Below, piece by piece: positions 23,486-30,159 of a DNA stretch of 30,159 nt. The notes below the pieces were generated by a model. The model was not told the origin of the DNA. It saw nothing but the letters and a program-made list of their open reading frames with translations, and searched no databases. Each line of letters opens with the position of its first letter. The stretch's first letter is position 1. Origin of the DNA: a virus. Position numbers and translations under genes: made by a program. Location: IMG/VR virus record IMGVR_UViG_3300025280_000115, positions 1-30,159 of that record; one strand, given 5' to 3'.

Positions 23486-23500
23486 AGACAGGAGTAGTCT
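23486..23500. promoter_or_regulatory. Candidate repressor operator, right
   Basis: AGAC (23486-23489) and GTCT (23497-23500) form a dyad around AGGAGTA. It shares AGACAGGA with the site at 22815 and lies before the initiator gene, whose own promoter is not clear. Confidence 0.4.
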
Positions 23501-23540
23501 AGTTCATGTTGTTTGTTTAGTTTTAAATGAGAGTTTCGCT

Positions 23541-24572
23541 ATGGCTAAAAAAGCCGATCCAGATTTTCGCAGCTTTAATATTAAGGATGCTCGTCATTTT
23601 GGTGTCTGCGAGGCGACAATCATTCAACAAATCATTTTTTGGAGTGGCCTTTGTAGCCGTGACCCTTCGGAAGGTATTTACCGTACCATTGAGGTCTGGT
23701 TAAAAGATCTTCCATATAATCGATCTAAATTTCTCCGCGCCACTTCTTGTCTAAAAAAATCTGGCGTTTTAAAGATCAGTCAAGGGGAAAATACACGCCA
23801 CAATCATACCGTATGGTATGCTCTAAATATGGACAAATTGGAGGAAATTCGCTCCGGCATTCCTACCGTTCTCCTCAATGTTAAGGATAAACAAAAGATG
23901 ACAAAATGTACTTTTAACCATTCGATCGAAGCCAGTAATTTATATAGAATTTCACAACTTGTAGTTGCAAAAGAGAACTACAACTTGGAGGACAATAACG
24001 ATCTTGTAGTTTCAAAATGCACAGATGTGGTTTCAAAAGAGAACTACAAAGAGGATGCACTCATTATATATATACAGAGACATCTACAGAAAGTTATTAG
24101 TGAAAATTTAAAAGATGGTCAATTGGATTATCTTGCAATATTAAAAATTCATGAACATTTTACATTTCGCACGAAACCACAACGCGAATATTTTAGGTCA
24201 ATGGTTGCACAATGGTCTCAAAGGAAAAGGGATCGTTTCATCCCCCGCTTTGCTGACCATCTGTTATTCATGTTGCTCAATCACGATACAAATTGCTGTG
24301 ACCGAGATTTGCTAATGGATCTTAAAGTAAACAAGAGCTTGTTTACCTGTGGCCTGACCAAAACAGGCACTGACTTTGTTTCAACTTGGCTAAACCCTAC
24401 CCCACCTCATGAGGATATATTTTATGATCGATTGCTCACTTCCAAACTTAAATCTTACGCAGGACACGGAAAACCGAGATCAAAGTCAAAAAACGTCATC
24501 TCCTTGTCCATCCACGAACAATTTAAAGCAAAAAAGCAACAGGCAGGCTATGACCCCCTCGTTGGGAGTTGA
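23541..24572 (+). CDS. Winged-helix replication initiator (lambda O-like role)
   Basis: The product has 343 residues from ATG 23541; an open frame 80 codons longer runs antisense through the Cro-like gene and is rejected. The N-terminal domain (about 15-97) matches winged-helix replication proteins of phages: DARHFGVCEATIIQQIIFWS, then YRTIEVWLKDLPYNRSKFLR and LKKSGVLKISQG, ending HTVWYALN. A linker follows and a second helical domain occupies about 175-260. Direct and inverted repeats inside the gene at 23959-24049 look like origin iterons. The helicase-loader gene follows with a 23-base overlap. Confidence 0.75.
   Translation: MAKKADPDFRSFNIKDARHFGVCEATIIQQIIFWSGLCSRDPSEGIYRTIEVWLKDLPYNRSKFLRATSCLKKSGVLKISQGENTRHNHTVWYALNMDKLEEIRSGIPTVLLNVKDKQKMTKCTFNHSIEASNLYRISQLVVAKENYNLEDNNDLVVSKCTDVVSKENYKEDALIIYIQRHLQKVISENLKDGQLDYLAILKIHEHFTFRTKPQREYFRSMVAQWSQRKRDRFIPRFADHLLFMLLNHDTNCCDRDLLMDLKVNKSLFTCGLTKTGTDFVSTWLNPTPPHEDIFYDRLLTSKLKSYAGHGKPRSKSKNVISLSIHEQFKAKKQQAGYDPLVGS
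23959..24049. repeat. ori: Iteron-like repeats, probable replication origin
   Basis: TTGTAGTT-GCAAAAGAG-AACTACAA spans 23959-23983. TTGTAGTTTCAAAA recurs at 24004, and GTGGTTTCAAAAGAGAACTACAA ends at 24049. The arms TTGTAGTT and AACTACAA are inverted copies. Repeats inside an initiator gene, next to AT-rich DNA (about 24058-24115, with ATTATATATATA), copy the layout of lambda ori. Confidence 0.65.
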
Positions 24573-25041
24573 AAACTCGAACCGCCTTTTTCCTCCTCCG
24601 GTTCTCTTCCGCTCCGAAGAGGAAGTCAGTATCGACGTCGACGACATCTTCGATAAGCTCAGTTTTGATTATTTTCAAAGGTTCACGAGCCAATGGCAAG
24701 ATAGCGACGCCTATATTTTCATGCGCAAGGCTTGGACTCTGCTTTGCATGCGGTTCTCTCGAGCGGTCATAAGAGAAGCATTCTTAAGGTGGGAAAATCC
24801 GATGGAAAATGATAAATTCGATAATAGCTGGCCACCTACCCCTGTGGACATTAGGAATCTTTGCCATCAATCTCACGAGTACCGCGAGGAAAGAAAAAAA
24901 CGTGCTTCCTCTTCAAGTTCTAACTTGCTCAGCGAAGAGCAATCGATTCAGAGTGCAATCGAGCTGTTCAAAGAACGAGGGGTCTGGCATCCAGAATCCA
25001 ACACTCCACAGTCTGTCAAAGATACTATCAAAAATATTTGA
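24550..25041 (+). CDS. Lambda P-like helicase loader
   Basis: The product has 163 residues from ATG 24550; a longer frame from 24409 overlaps the initiator heavily. Residues about 30-115 resemble the N-terminal part of lambda P family proteins: FDYFQRFTSQW, MRKAWTLLCMRFSRAVIREA and WPPTPVDIRNLCHQ, the last being the typical pro-rich end of the domain. These proteins bring host DnaB helicase to the origin. The length is shorter than lambda P (233 residues). The C-terminus is Ser-rich and charged. Confidence 0.55.
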   Translation: MTPSLGVENSNRLFPPPVLFRSEEEVSIDVDDIFDKLSFDYFQRFTSQWQDSDAYIFMRKAWTLLCMRFSRAVIREAFLRWENPMENDKFDNSWPPTPVDIRNLCHQSHEYREERKKRASSSSSNLLSEEQSIQSAIELFKERGVWHPESNTPQSVKDTIKNI

Positions 25042-25050
25042 TGTTTTTTG

Positions 25051-25090
25051 TTGACACGACTTGTTTATTTTTTAATCTTAAGTTAAGATT
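25051..25090 (+). promoter_or_regulatory. Candidate late promoter with palindromic operator
   Basis: TTGACA (25051-25056) is followed by an AT-rich spacer and a poor -10. AATCTTAA (25074-25081) and TTAAGATT (25083-25090) form a perfect 8-bp palindrome around one G, where a -10 would lie, six bases before the next ATG. This looks like a regulated start of the late operon. Confidence 0.5.
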
Positions 25091-25095
25091 GTCAA

Positions 25096-25584
25096 ATGCA
25101 AGCCTCAGAATATCAAATACAGTGCTCAATTGTTCAGTATTTGCATATTTTGAATCCACCGGCTGCGTGGTTTCACATACCCAACGGCGAGTATCGGTCT
25201 AAGCAGACAGGAGCCCGCCTAAAAAGAATGGGCGTGAAACCTGGGTGCCCTGATTTGTTTCTTGCCATGCCCAACCAGCACTTTGCTGGACTCTGGGTAG
25301 AACTTAAGAGCAAAAAAGGAAGCCCATCGGCAGTTCAGAAAGATTTTATGCAAAAATTGCTACTTTCTGGATACGCAGTGGTGGTTATTCGCTCTGTCGA
25401 AGAATTCATCCGCTGCTTTGAAGCTTACGCTAACATGGTGGATGATGAATGCAGGCTCAATTGGTTACAGAACTGGCAGATCGCCTCACGGACCCTGACC
25501 AAAAAAGACGTTTCGAAGCCTGCTGTCAAGAAATTGTTCTCGGAAGACCAACCAAATATGACGCGTCCAAGCATGATGCGCTAG
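25096..25584 (+). CDS. VRR-NUC domain nuclease
   Basis: The product has 162 residues. The core (about 5-110) carries QIQCSIVQYL, GVKPGCPDLFLA with D53, and WVELKSKKG with E69 and K71, the PD-(D/E)XK motif of VRR-NUC nucleases. SAVQKDFMQKLLLSGYAVVV completes the fold. Such enzymes cut branched DNA and could resolve replication or packaging intermediates. The last ~45 residues lie in a 136-base overlap with the small terminase gene and look unlike the family, so the natural end may once have been earlier. Confidence 0.8.
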   Translation: MQASEYQIQCSIVQYLHILNPPAAWFHIPNGEYRSKQTGARLKRMGVKPGCPDLFLAMPNQHFAGLWVELKSKKGSPSAVQKDFMQKLLLSGYAVVVIRSVEEFIRCFEAYANMVDDECRLNWLQNWQIASRTLTKKDVSKPAVKKLFSEDQPNMTRPSMMR

Positions 25585-26051
25585 TTATCTTCTACGCCGC
25601 TCAAGGATATTCAACCACGATGATCGCCTGTGAGTTTGGAATAGCTCGCTCAACTTTGTATCGCTGGCTTCGCGAAAATGAATCATTTTCGGTCAGCTAT
25701 AAAAGAGCGCGAAGTTTAGCGCTTGGTCATTGGGAAAAAATGCAACACAAAAATCTTGATGCAGGCAACCTAAGCATGCCTCAATTTTTGCAGCTCGAAT
25801 CAATTTTGCGCAAACGTTTTAATGGCCTCGACGCCGATTCGGTATCGATTCCAGGTTTTGCTGAGGCTAAAACGTGCGCAGAGCAGCTTTCGCTAGTCAT
25901 GTCGGCTATCACTAGCAGCGAAGTAAGCGTAGCAGCCGGCCTTAACATTATTTCGGCCATGAAGCAGGCAGCCGAGATCGAATCGATACCAGATCTTGTC
26001 CAGCAGTTGGACGATCTAAAAGAAAAACTCAAAACTCTAGGAGACAATTAA
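25449..26051 (+). CDS. terS: Terminase small subunit
   Basis: The product has 200 residues. GRPTKYD (32-38) leads into a helix-turn-helix (54-74: GYSTTMIACEFGIARSTLYRW), then ENESFSVSYKRARSLALGHW, the usual layout of phage small terminases that recognise the packaging site. The C-terminus is a helical oligomerisation-like region. The start lies 136 bases inside the VRR-NUC gene; no later Met occurs before the DNA-binding domain. The stop overlaps the next start as TAATG. Confidence 0.75.
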   Translation: MQAQLVTELADRLTDPDQKRRFEACCQEIVLGRPTKYDASKHDALVIFYAAQGYSTTMIACEFGIARSTLYRWLRENESFSVSYKRARSLALGHWEKMQHKNLDAGNLSMPQFLQLESILRKRFNGLDADSVSIPGFAEAKTCAEQLSLVMSAITSSEVSVAAGLNIISAMKQAAEIESIPDLVQQLDDLKEKLKTLGDN

Positions 26052-26368
26052 TGAAAGCTTATGGTCGTTCGCACACGCGTAAAGACACCAAAAAACCTAA
26101 AGACAAAGACATGGAAAAAATAAAGTCCAAACCTGGTATGTCGAATGCCGGCGAATACGAGGGCTTCGTTACAGCGGGTCCACACGGCACCTACCCCTTG
26201 GGTTATAGCAAAGGCACGATTTCACCTAAACGTGTTCGCGCTGCCCTTTCGCTTGCTCATCATCTTGGCAAAGCAGGCGAGAATAAGTTGCGCAAAAACA
26301 TTGCACGCATTCTCACCCAGAAACACAAGCTGCCATCTTTGGTCGCCAGAATTCGTAAAGGACAATAA
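26051..26368 (+). CDS. Hypothetical basic protein
   Basis: The product has 105 residues, with a Lys-rich N-terminus. The segment FVTAGPHGTYPLGYSKG followed by RVRAALSLAHHLG resembles short modules found in some phage head and protease proteins (the pattern G..gtYPi then r.RaAls.a). The role is unknown. GGAG lies upstream and the start overlaps the terS stop. Confidence 0.5.
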   Translation: MKAYGRSHTRKDTKKPKDKDMEKIKSKPGMSNAGEYEGFVTAGPHGTYPLGYSKGTISPKRVRAALSLAHHLGKAGENKLRKNIARILTQKHKLPSLVARIRKGQ

Positions 26369-26370
26369 AC

Positions 26371-26544
26371 ATGCATAAAACTACCGACAAACATTCAGGC
26401 GATACTCATGCTCGGCCGAACTTCGCAACGCATAAGCGTGTTCAACCATTCGGTAGTGACCGCAGTATCGTTCATCAGCATCCAGCCGTTAAAGATATCG
26501 AGCTTGGCGTGAAAACAATTAACAACAGCCATGGCGGCAAATGA
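26371..26544 (+). CDS. 57-residue hypothetical protein
   Basis: The frame runs from ATG 26371, with AAGGA nine bases upstream, to TGA 26542-26544. The product is His/Lys-rich (HQHPAVKDIELGVKTIN) with no recognised family. It starts two bases after the previous stop and ends in an ATGA overlap. Confidence 0.5.
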   Translation: MHKTTDKHSGDTHARPNFATHKRVQPFGSDRSIVHQHPAVKDIELGVKTINNSHGGK

Positions 26545-26591
26545 GCAGACGAGTTCCGCCACGCATACCACTTACGGAGATTAACAAATGA
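26541..26591 (+). CDS. 16-residue mini-ORF between two genes
   Basis: ATG 26541 overlaps the previous TGA, and its own TGA (26589-26591) overlaps ATG 26588, both as ATGA. It contains the GGAG that serves the next gene. It is likely a translational relay. Confidence 0.3.
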   Translation: MSRRVPPRIPLTEINK

Positions 26592-26995
26592 GCTCAGACC
26601 TTTTTTTACACAGCCTCAAAGATTACCAAGGTAATATCGTGGATGGCTGCTATAACATTGATTCGCCCGAACGCTTCTGTTGCTTCGCCGGGAATTCTGA
26701 TGCCTTCGCCATTACTCGGCCGCCAAAAACTCAAGCCATGGGTTTGGTTACCACATGCGGTGACTTATGGTGCAGCTACTCGGTATCTCTTACAGCGCCA
26801 CCATCTGCTCCACCAGCTTTGCCAGCCACATTGTCTCCGATTCAAGGCAACAGATTTCTTGTGCCTGATCGCGAACACATCGTTTGGTATTATGTGCCCG
26901 TTGGTGTTGACCTGATTAGTTTCTATGCTGGACGTCAAGGCAGCTTCATGGCTGTGTTCGTAAGAGCGCCATTGCAAATGCAGGACGCCGAATGA
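26588..26995 (+). CDS. Hypothetical virion-region protein
   Basis: The product has 135 residues. Two beta-rich parts are joined by a proline-rich linker (LTAPPSAPPALPATLSP, about 68-84). Aromatic and hydrophobic strands at the end (HIVWYYVPVGVDLISFYAG) suggest a compact fold. Not recognised. It may be a structural or assembly protein given its place before the portal. Confidence 0.5.
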   Translation: MSSDLFLHSLKDYQGNIVDGCYNIDSPERFCCFAGNSDAFAITRPPKTQAMGLVTTCGDLWCSYSVSLTAPPSAPPALPATLSPIQGNRFLVPDREHIVWYYVPVGVDLISFYAGRQGSFMAVFVRAPLQMQDAE

Positions 26996-27267
26996 CCAAC
27001 GTATTGACATTAAAACGTACGCTCGATCAGCTATCAAAGAAATGTGCTCGAGCAAATCAGTCGCAAAGTGTTTTGATTGCTTCTGATGTAGAAAGTGAAA
27101 ACAAGGAGATCGAATGTTTAAAAGGCACTTATGGCGTGGACGCTGGAACCCATACCATCTTTATCGTGCCGCTATACAAGTTTGGGACGAGTACACAGGA
27201 CTCGCTTTACCGTTCGTCGATAAGCGACCGCGAGAATTGTTTGTCGTCTTTAGGACTAGCGAGTTAA
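26992..27267 (+). CDS. Hypothetical protein with long 3' overlap
   Basis: The frame encodes 91 residues and starts by ATGA overlap. Its first ~41 residues look like a coding helix (LKRTLDQLSKKCARANQ). The remaining half overlaps the next gene, which has a stronger ribosome-binding site and more convincing sequence, so the natural product may be shorter or the frame may have lost a stop. Confidence 0.4.
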   Translation: MTNVLTLKRTLDQLSKKCARANQSQSVLIASDVESENKEIECLKGTYGVDAGTHTIFIVPLYKFGTSTQDSLYRSSISDRENCLSSLGLAS

Positions 27268-27650
27268 AGCGCAGTCAAATGATGCGCGAGTTCCAGCATG
27301 TAGCGGTGTTTGCATTGAGCGAAACGCCCGACAAGAAACAGTCGGCGATAGTGCAAGTCGAACACATTGTTAATAGAACTTCTTTTGGAGTTGTATTCCA
27401 AAAGGAAACTTCGGTCAGAAAATGGTTGAAGATTTTAGAAAGAATGGGAGCAACTGTCGTGCGATGCAACATAGCACCAATACACAATCGCATACAGTTC
27501 TTGCCAAGACTTAACCCCTATAACTGCATAGAGTTAACTAAGCAGTGTTTAGGTGTACGACTTTGGGGCGTCTACACGCCCTGGAGGTTGTACAAAGCGC
27601 TCGCAAAAAGAAACGATTGTTTAGTTATCATTAACCCGAAGGAGTTTTGA
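27114..27650 (+). CDS. Putative papain-like (circularly permuted) protein
   Basis: The product has 178 residues. AAGGAG lies six bases before ATG 27114. FQHVAVFAL (a His in a strand) comes before YNCIELTKQCLGVRLWGVYT (a Cys at a helix start). That His-then-Cys order is seen in permuted papain-like hydrolases, and NC.....K..LG......TP is common in small phage proteins. No enzyme activity is proven by this. It lies just upstream of the portal. Confidence 0.4.
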   Translation: MFKRHLWRGRWNPYHLYRAAIQVWDEYTGLALPFVDKRPRELFVVFRTSELKRSQMMREFQHVAVFALSETPDKKQSAIVQVEHIVNRTSFGVVFQKETSVRKWLKILERMGATVVRCNIAPIHNRIQFLPRLNPYNCIELTKQCLGVRLWGVYTPWRLYKALAKRNDCLVIINPKEF

Positions 27651-27651
27651 C

Positions 27652-27861
27652 ATGGGATCAGGCACAGACACGGCAGCTGGAAGTTATTCAAGTCCTGCCG
27701 AAAAAGAAGAAGAAGCTATGGAAGCTCAAATGAAGCAGGAAGAAGCTCAGGAAAAAGCTAAAAACAAGCTGCTTATGGAAAACCAAATCACTGCGATGCG
27801 TCGTTTTCGCGGCGGATGGACAGGATCAAGTGGTGGTACAGACACGACTTTAGGTGGCTAA
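27652..27861 (+). CDS. Small coiled-coil protein before the portal gene
   Basis: The product has 69 residues: a Ser/Gly N-terminus, a Glu/Lys/Ala/Gln helix (about 16-47) and a Gly/Thr tail (RGGWTGSSGGTDTTLGG). AAGGAG lies upstream. Short proteins like this are common beside T7-like portals; the role is unknown. Confidence 0.55.
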   Translation: MGSGTDTAAGSYSSPAEKEEEAMEAQMKQEEAQEKAKNKLLMENQITAMRRFRGGWTGSSGGTDTTLGG

Positions 27862-27862
27862 C

Positions 27863-29461
27863 ATGGCACTAGATCCGAGCAAAATATACGCGAGATATAC
27901 GCAGGCAAAAGCGAATTCAGATCTTTGGCTAAACATGAACCAACAGGCGTATCAATTGACGATGCCTAATCGCGCTGAGTTTGCGATTCATCATTGGACA
28001 CCTGGTTCACCACGAACATCACACGTGTACGATTCGACCGCGATAGTGGGTCTTAATAAGTTTGCAGCCAATCTTCAAAACTTGTTAATGCCCAGCGGTC
28101 GCCATTGGTGCCACTTTAAACCTGGCCACATGATCATGGACGGTAAGACTAATGTTGACATTCGCGAAGCGACAATACAGTGCGACAAGTGGGAAGACAT
28201 ATTTTTTGAGCAGCTTAATAAGAGCAATTTCCAAAATTGTATGTTCCAAGCCATCAAGGAGATGGGAATATCAACCGGCGTTATGTTGCTTAACGAAGGT
28301 ACGTATGATGATCCTTTGCGGTTTAAGTCTATACCGTTGCATCAGGTCTCTCTCGAACCAGGTCACACAGACCAGATTGAAAATGTTTTCCGCAAGTTCA
28401 AAACACCAGCCCGTCTGGTTCAAGAGACTTGGCCAAAAGCCACATTAAACGAAGCCATCAAGCGCCAATGTGAAAGTGATGGCTCATCCGAAGTCGAACT
28501 AATCGAAGGCACTGTTTACATGCCAGAGGTCAAGGGCAAAAACAAATACTGCTATTTCGTCCTTGATGAGGCCAGCAACAGTTTCATTCTCGAAGAGTAT
28601 CGAGACTATTCGCCTTGGATCGTGTTCAGATGGAACGTCTACGCAGGCGAAATCTTTGGGCGTGGACCTATCATTGATTTGCTGCCCTTCATCAAAGATC
28701 TCAACCGCATGGCAGAATTCGATCTGCGTGCCGCATCTTATAACAGCAATCCCATCTTCATGGTTGCATCAGGATCGGAGCTCAATCCTTACACAACTCG
28801 CATCGAGCCGGGCGCATTGATCCCTGTCCAACCAAATGGCGTATCTCAAAATCCGATTCAGCAGTTGGTCATTCAGGGCAATCCCAACTATTCGCAGCTC
28901 GTTCGAAGCGAGCTTGTCAATGCGGTTAATCTGTCGCTCAACATTAACCCAATTGTTCCCGAAGGTTCTGGAAACAAAACTGCCACTGAGGTGAACATAC
29001 AGAACGCAGAATGGATGCGTGAGAATCAAGCGATGACTAGTAGGTTTGAGCGTGAATGCAACCATCCAGTTGTGCGCAAAGTTTGGCGCGTCTTAAACAA
29101 GTTCGGCTATGTCAAACCATTTGAGATAGATGACAAAATGATCACTGTCGAGTATGACACTCCTGTCAAGGACGCTGAAAATCTTTTAGAGATTCAACGC
29201 CTGGTACAAACCAGCGAATACATAAATCAGATCCTTGGACCACAATATGGCGAGATGGGCGTGATGTATGGCTTAGACATCGAAAAGATTCCAGGCGAAG
29301 TGGCACGCAAGATGGGAATCAATGAAGATCTTTTGCGTAGTTCTTTAGCGCAAGCGCAGATGAAGCAAGCGATTGCAGGTCAAATGCAAGGCGGCGCACA
29401 AAATGCTCAACAACAACAGCCACAGCAAGCAGCCAACGTAATGCCAATGGGAGGCCAATAA
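27863..29461 (+). CDS. Portal (head-to-tail connector) protein
   Basis: The product has 532 residues, like T7 gp8 (536). The start at ATG 27863 is chosen over GTG 27854 for AGGTGG seven bases upstream. Family hallmarks are YQLTMPNRAEF, VGLNKFAANLQNLLMPSGRH, FRWNVYAGEIFGRGPIID, LNRMAEFDLRAASYNSNPIF and NKTATEVNIQNAEWM. It forms the dodecameric ring through which DNA enters and leaves. The C-terminus is Gln-rich (QQQQPQQAANV). Confidence 0.92.
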   Translation: MALDPSKIYARYTQAKANSDLWLNMNQQAYQLTMPNRAEFAIHHWTPGSPRTSHVYDSTAIVGLNKFAANLQNLLMPSGRHWCHFKPGHMIMDGKTNVDIREATIQCDKWEDIFFEQLNKSNFQNCMFQAIKEMGISTGVMLLNEGTYDDPLRFKSIPLHQVSLEPGHTDQIENVFRKFKTPARLVQETWPKATLNEAIKRQCESDGSSEVELIEGTVYMPEVKGKNKYCYFVLDEASNSFILEEYRDYSPWIVFRWNVYAGEIFGRGPIIDLLPFIKDLNRMAEFDLRAASYNSNPIFMVASGSELNPYTTRIEPGALIPVQPNGVSQNPIQQLVIQGNPNYSQLVRSELVNAVNLSLNINPIVPEGSGNKTATEVNIQNAEWMRENQAMTSRFERECNHPVVRKVWRVLNKFGYVKPFEIDDKMITVEYDTPVKDAENLLEIQRLVQTSEYINQILGPQYGEMGVMYGLDIEKIPGEVARKMGINEDLLRSSLAQAQMKQAIAGQMQGGAQNAQQQQPQQAANVMPMGGQ

Positions 29462-29758
29462 GTGTCGGACTTTTTATATGCTGATGGCCAGAACGCACTG
29501 GACGAAGCGAATAGGGTAGCTAAAAAAAACAACGAGAAAATGGAACGGTACAACTACTGTGCATATGAAGCACTCGAAGTAAATCCGTTCGGAAAAGAAT
29601 TGCTCAAGTTTTGGCACGAGCAATATATATGCAAGATCAATGGTCCTGCAGAACCTAACTTGACATACCATTCGGCGCAAACTGATTTTGTGCGTCTGAT
29701 ACATGGCATGGTTGCAAGCCACAAAGAACTAATAACCACCAAAGGAGAAACATCATGA
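29462..29758 (+). CDS. Bbp19-like small phage protein
   Basis: The product has 98 residues from GTG 29462, one base after the portal stop region, with GGGAGG upstream. The pattern NPFGKELLKFWHEQYICKIN then a Tyr/Asp helix resembles the short Bbp19-type proteins found between portal and scaffold in podoviruses. The role is unknown. It ends in ATGA overlap with the scaffold start. Confidence 0.55.
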   Translation: MSDFLYADGQNALDEANRVAKKNNEKMERYNYCAYEALEVNPFGKELLKFWHEQYICKINGPAEPNLTYHSAQTDFVRLIHGMVASHKELITTKGETS

Positions 29759-30159
29759 GCGAAACTTCAACAATGGACTCAGGAGCGACTACAGCGCCTT
29801 CAGCGGCCGATAATGCTACTGCACCTCAAGCCACACCTGTTGCGGATAATGTCCAACCTCACGCGGCAGAGCCCTCAGAATCGTGGGAATGGCGCGAAGG
29901 AATGCCAGGCGATGGAGATATGCCTGAGTATTTTCACAAGGGCACCTTCAAAAACATCGAAGCACAAGCCGAGGGCTATTCTAAACTGCTTAAGGATTTC
30001 CATAGCAGGCTAGGCGGATTTACAGGCGCACCAGAAAACTATGATTTTAAATTATCCGATGACATGGTTGAGAAGGGTGTAACTTTTGATACCGAGAATC
30101 CATACTTCAAGGACTTTGCAGTTAGGGCAAAAGAATTGAACATGAGCCAAGACACATTT
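29755..30159 (+). CDS. Capsid scaffolding/assembly protein, 5' part
   Basis: The first 135 residues of the scaffold, cut by the window edge. ATG 29755 overlaps the previous stop (ATGA) and has AAAGGAGA upstream. The first ~40 residues are Ala/Thr/Pro-rich and likely disordered; WEWREGMPGDGDMPEYF follows. The frame continues at base 2 of the window if the molecule is circular. Confidence 0.75.
   Translation, partial: MSETSTMDSGATTAPSAADNATAPQATPVADNVQPHAAEPSESWEWREGMPGDGDMPEYFHKGTFKNIEAQAEGYSKLLKDFHSRLGGFTGAPENYDFKLSDDMVEKGVTFDTENPYFKDFAVRAKELNMSQDTF
29880..30159. repeat. Right copy of the near-identical window ends
   Basis: Counterpart of bases 1-280, inside the 5' part of the scaffold gene. 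Joining the ends here restores one uninterrupted reading frame, which supports circularity and a unit length of about 29,879 bases. Confidence 0.85.

Noticed and set aside
23301-23540. An 80-codon N-terminal extension of the initiator frame
   Set aside because: It runs antisense to the Cro-like gene and through its promoter, has no good ribosome-binding site, and the family match begins at ATG 23541.
1-30159. Integrase, tRNA, CI repressor, RNA or DNA polymerase genes
   Set aside because: None could be recognised by reading all major frames and intergenic gaps; small or divergent ones cannot be excluded.

Overview
The window looks like the complete circular genome of a small tailed phage with a short, T7-like (podovirus) tail, probably able to live as a plasmid. 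Its first 280 bases match its last 280 (29880-30159) at all but 14 positions, and one gene (scaffold) runs off the right end and continues at the left end. I infer a circular or circularly permuted molecule of about 29.88 kb. No integrase, tRNA, rRNA, RNA polymerase or DNA polymerase gene was seen. A ParA-type partition locus plus a lambda-like replication module suggests a phage-plasmid. The host is probably a gammaproteobacterium. A phage-borne CsrA homologue recalls the csrA paralogues on mobile elements of Legionella and relatives, but this host guess is inference.

Layout. (1) Head-assembly operon, + strand, 25051 through the end and round to 724: VRR-NUC nuclease, small terminase, several small unknown genes, a possible papain-like protein, portal, a Bbp19-like protein and scaffold. 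(2) Partition island, - strand, 1002-2284, lying between scaffold and major capsid genes: ParA, a small ribbon-helix-helix partner and a small membrane protein. The upstream array of 8-bp tandem repeats contains a consensus sigma-70 promoter. (3) Capsid, tail, ejection, fibre and lysis genes, + strand, 2466-16264, ending with the large terminase at 17609. (4) Early/accessory operon, - strand, 22756 down to 17684, read from a strong promoter at 22799-22828: an acidic first gene, small unknown proteins, lambda-exo-like nuclease, RecT annealase, an SSB-like protein, CsrA, a terminator, then three more unknown genes. (5) Control and replication, 22864-25041: a small membrane protein and a Cro/YdaS-like regulator (- strand), then divergently a winged-helix initiator with repeats inside its gene (likely origin) and a lambda P-like helicase loader (+ strand).

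How it may work. The Cro-like protein probably controls divergent early transcription through dyads sharing the core AGACAGGA. The O/P-like pair starts replication at repeats inside the initiator gene, and Exo/RecT/SSB supports recombination. Partition genes would hold the circular form in dividing cells. CsrA could rewire host translation. The late + strand genes build the virion and lyse the cell. Many ORFs are coupled by ATGA or TAATG overlaps, and several very short ORFs with good ribosome-binding sites sit in such chains.
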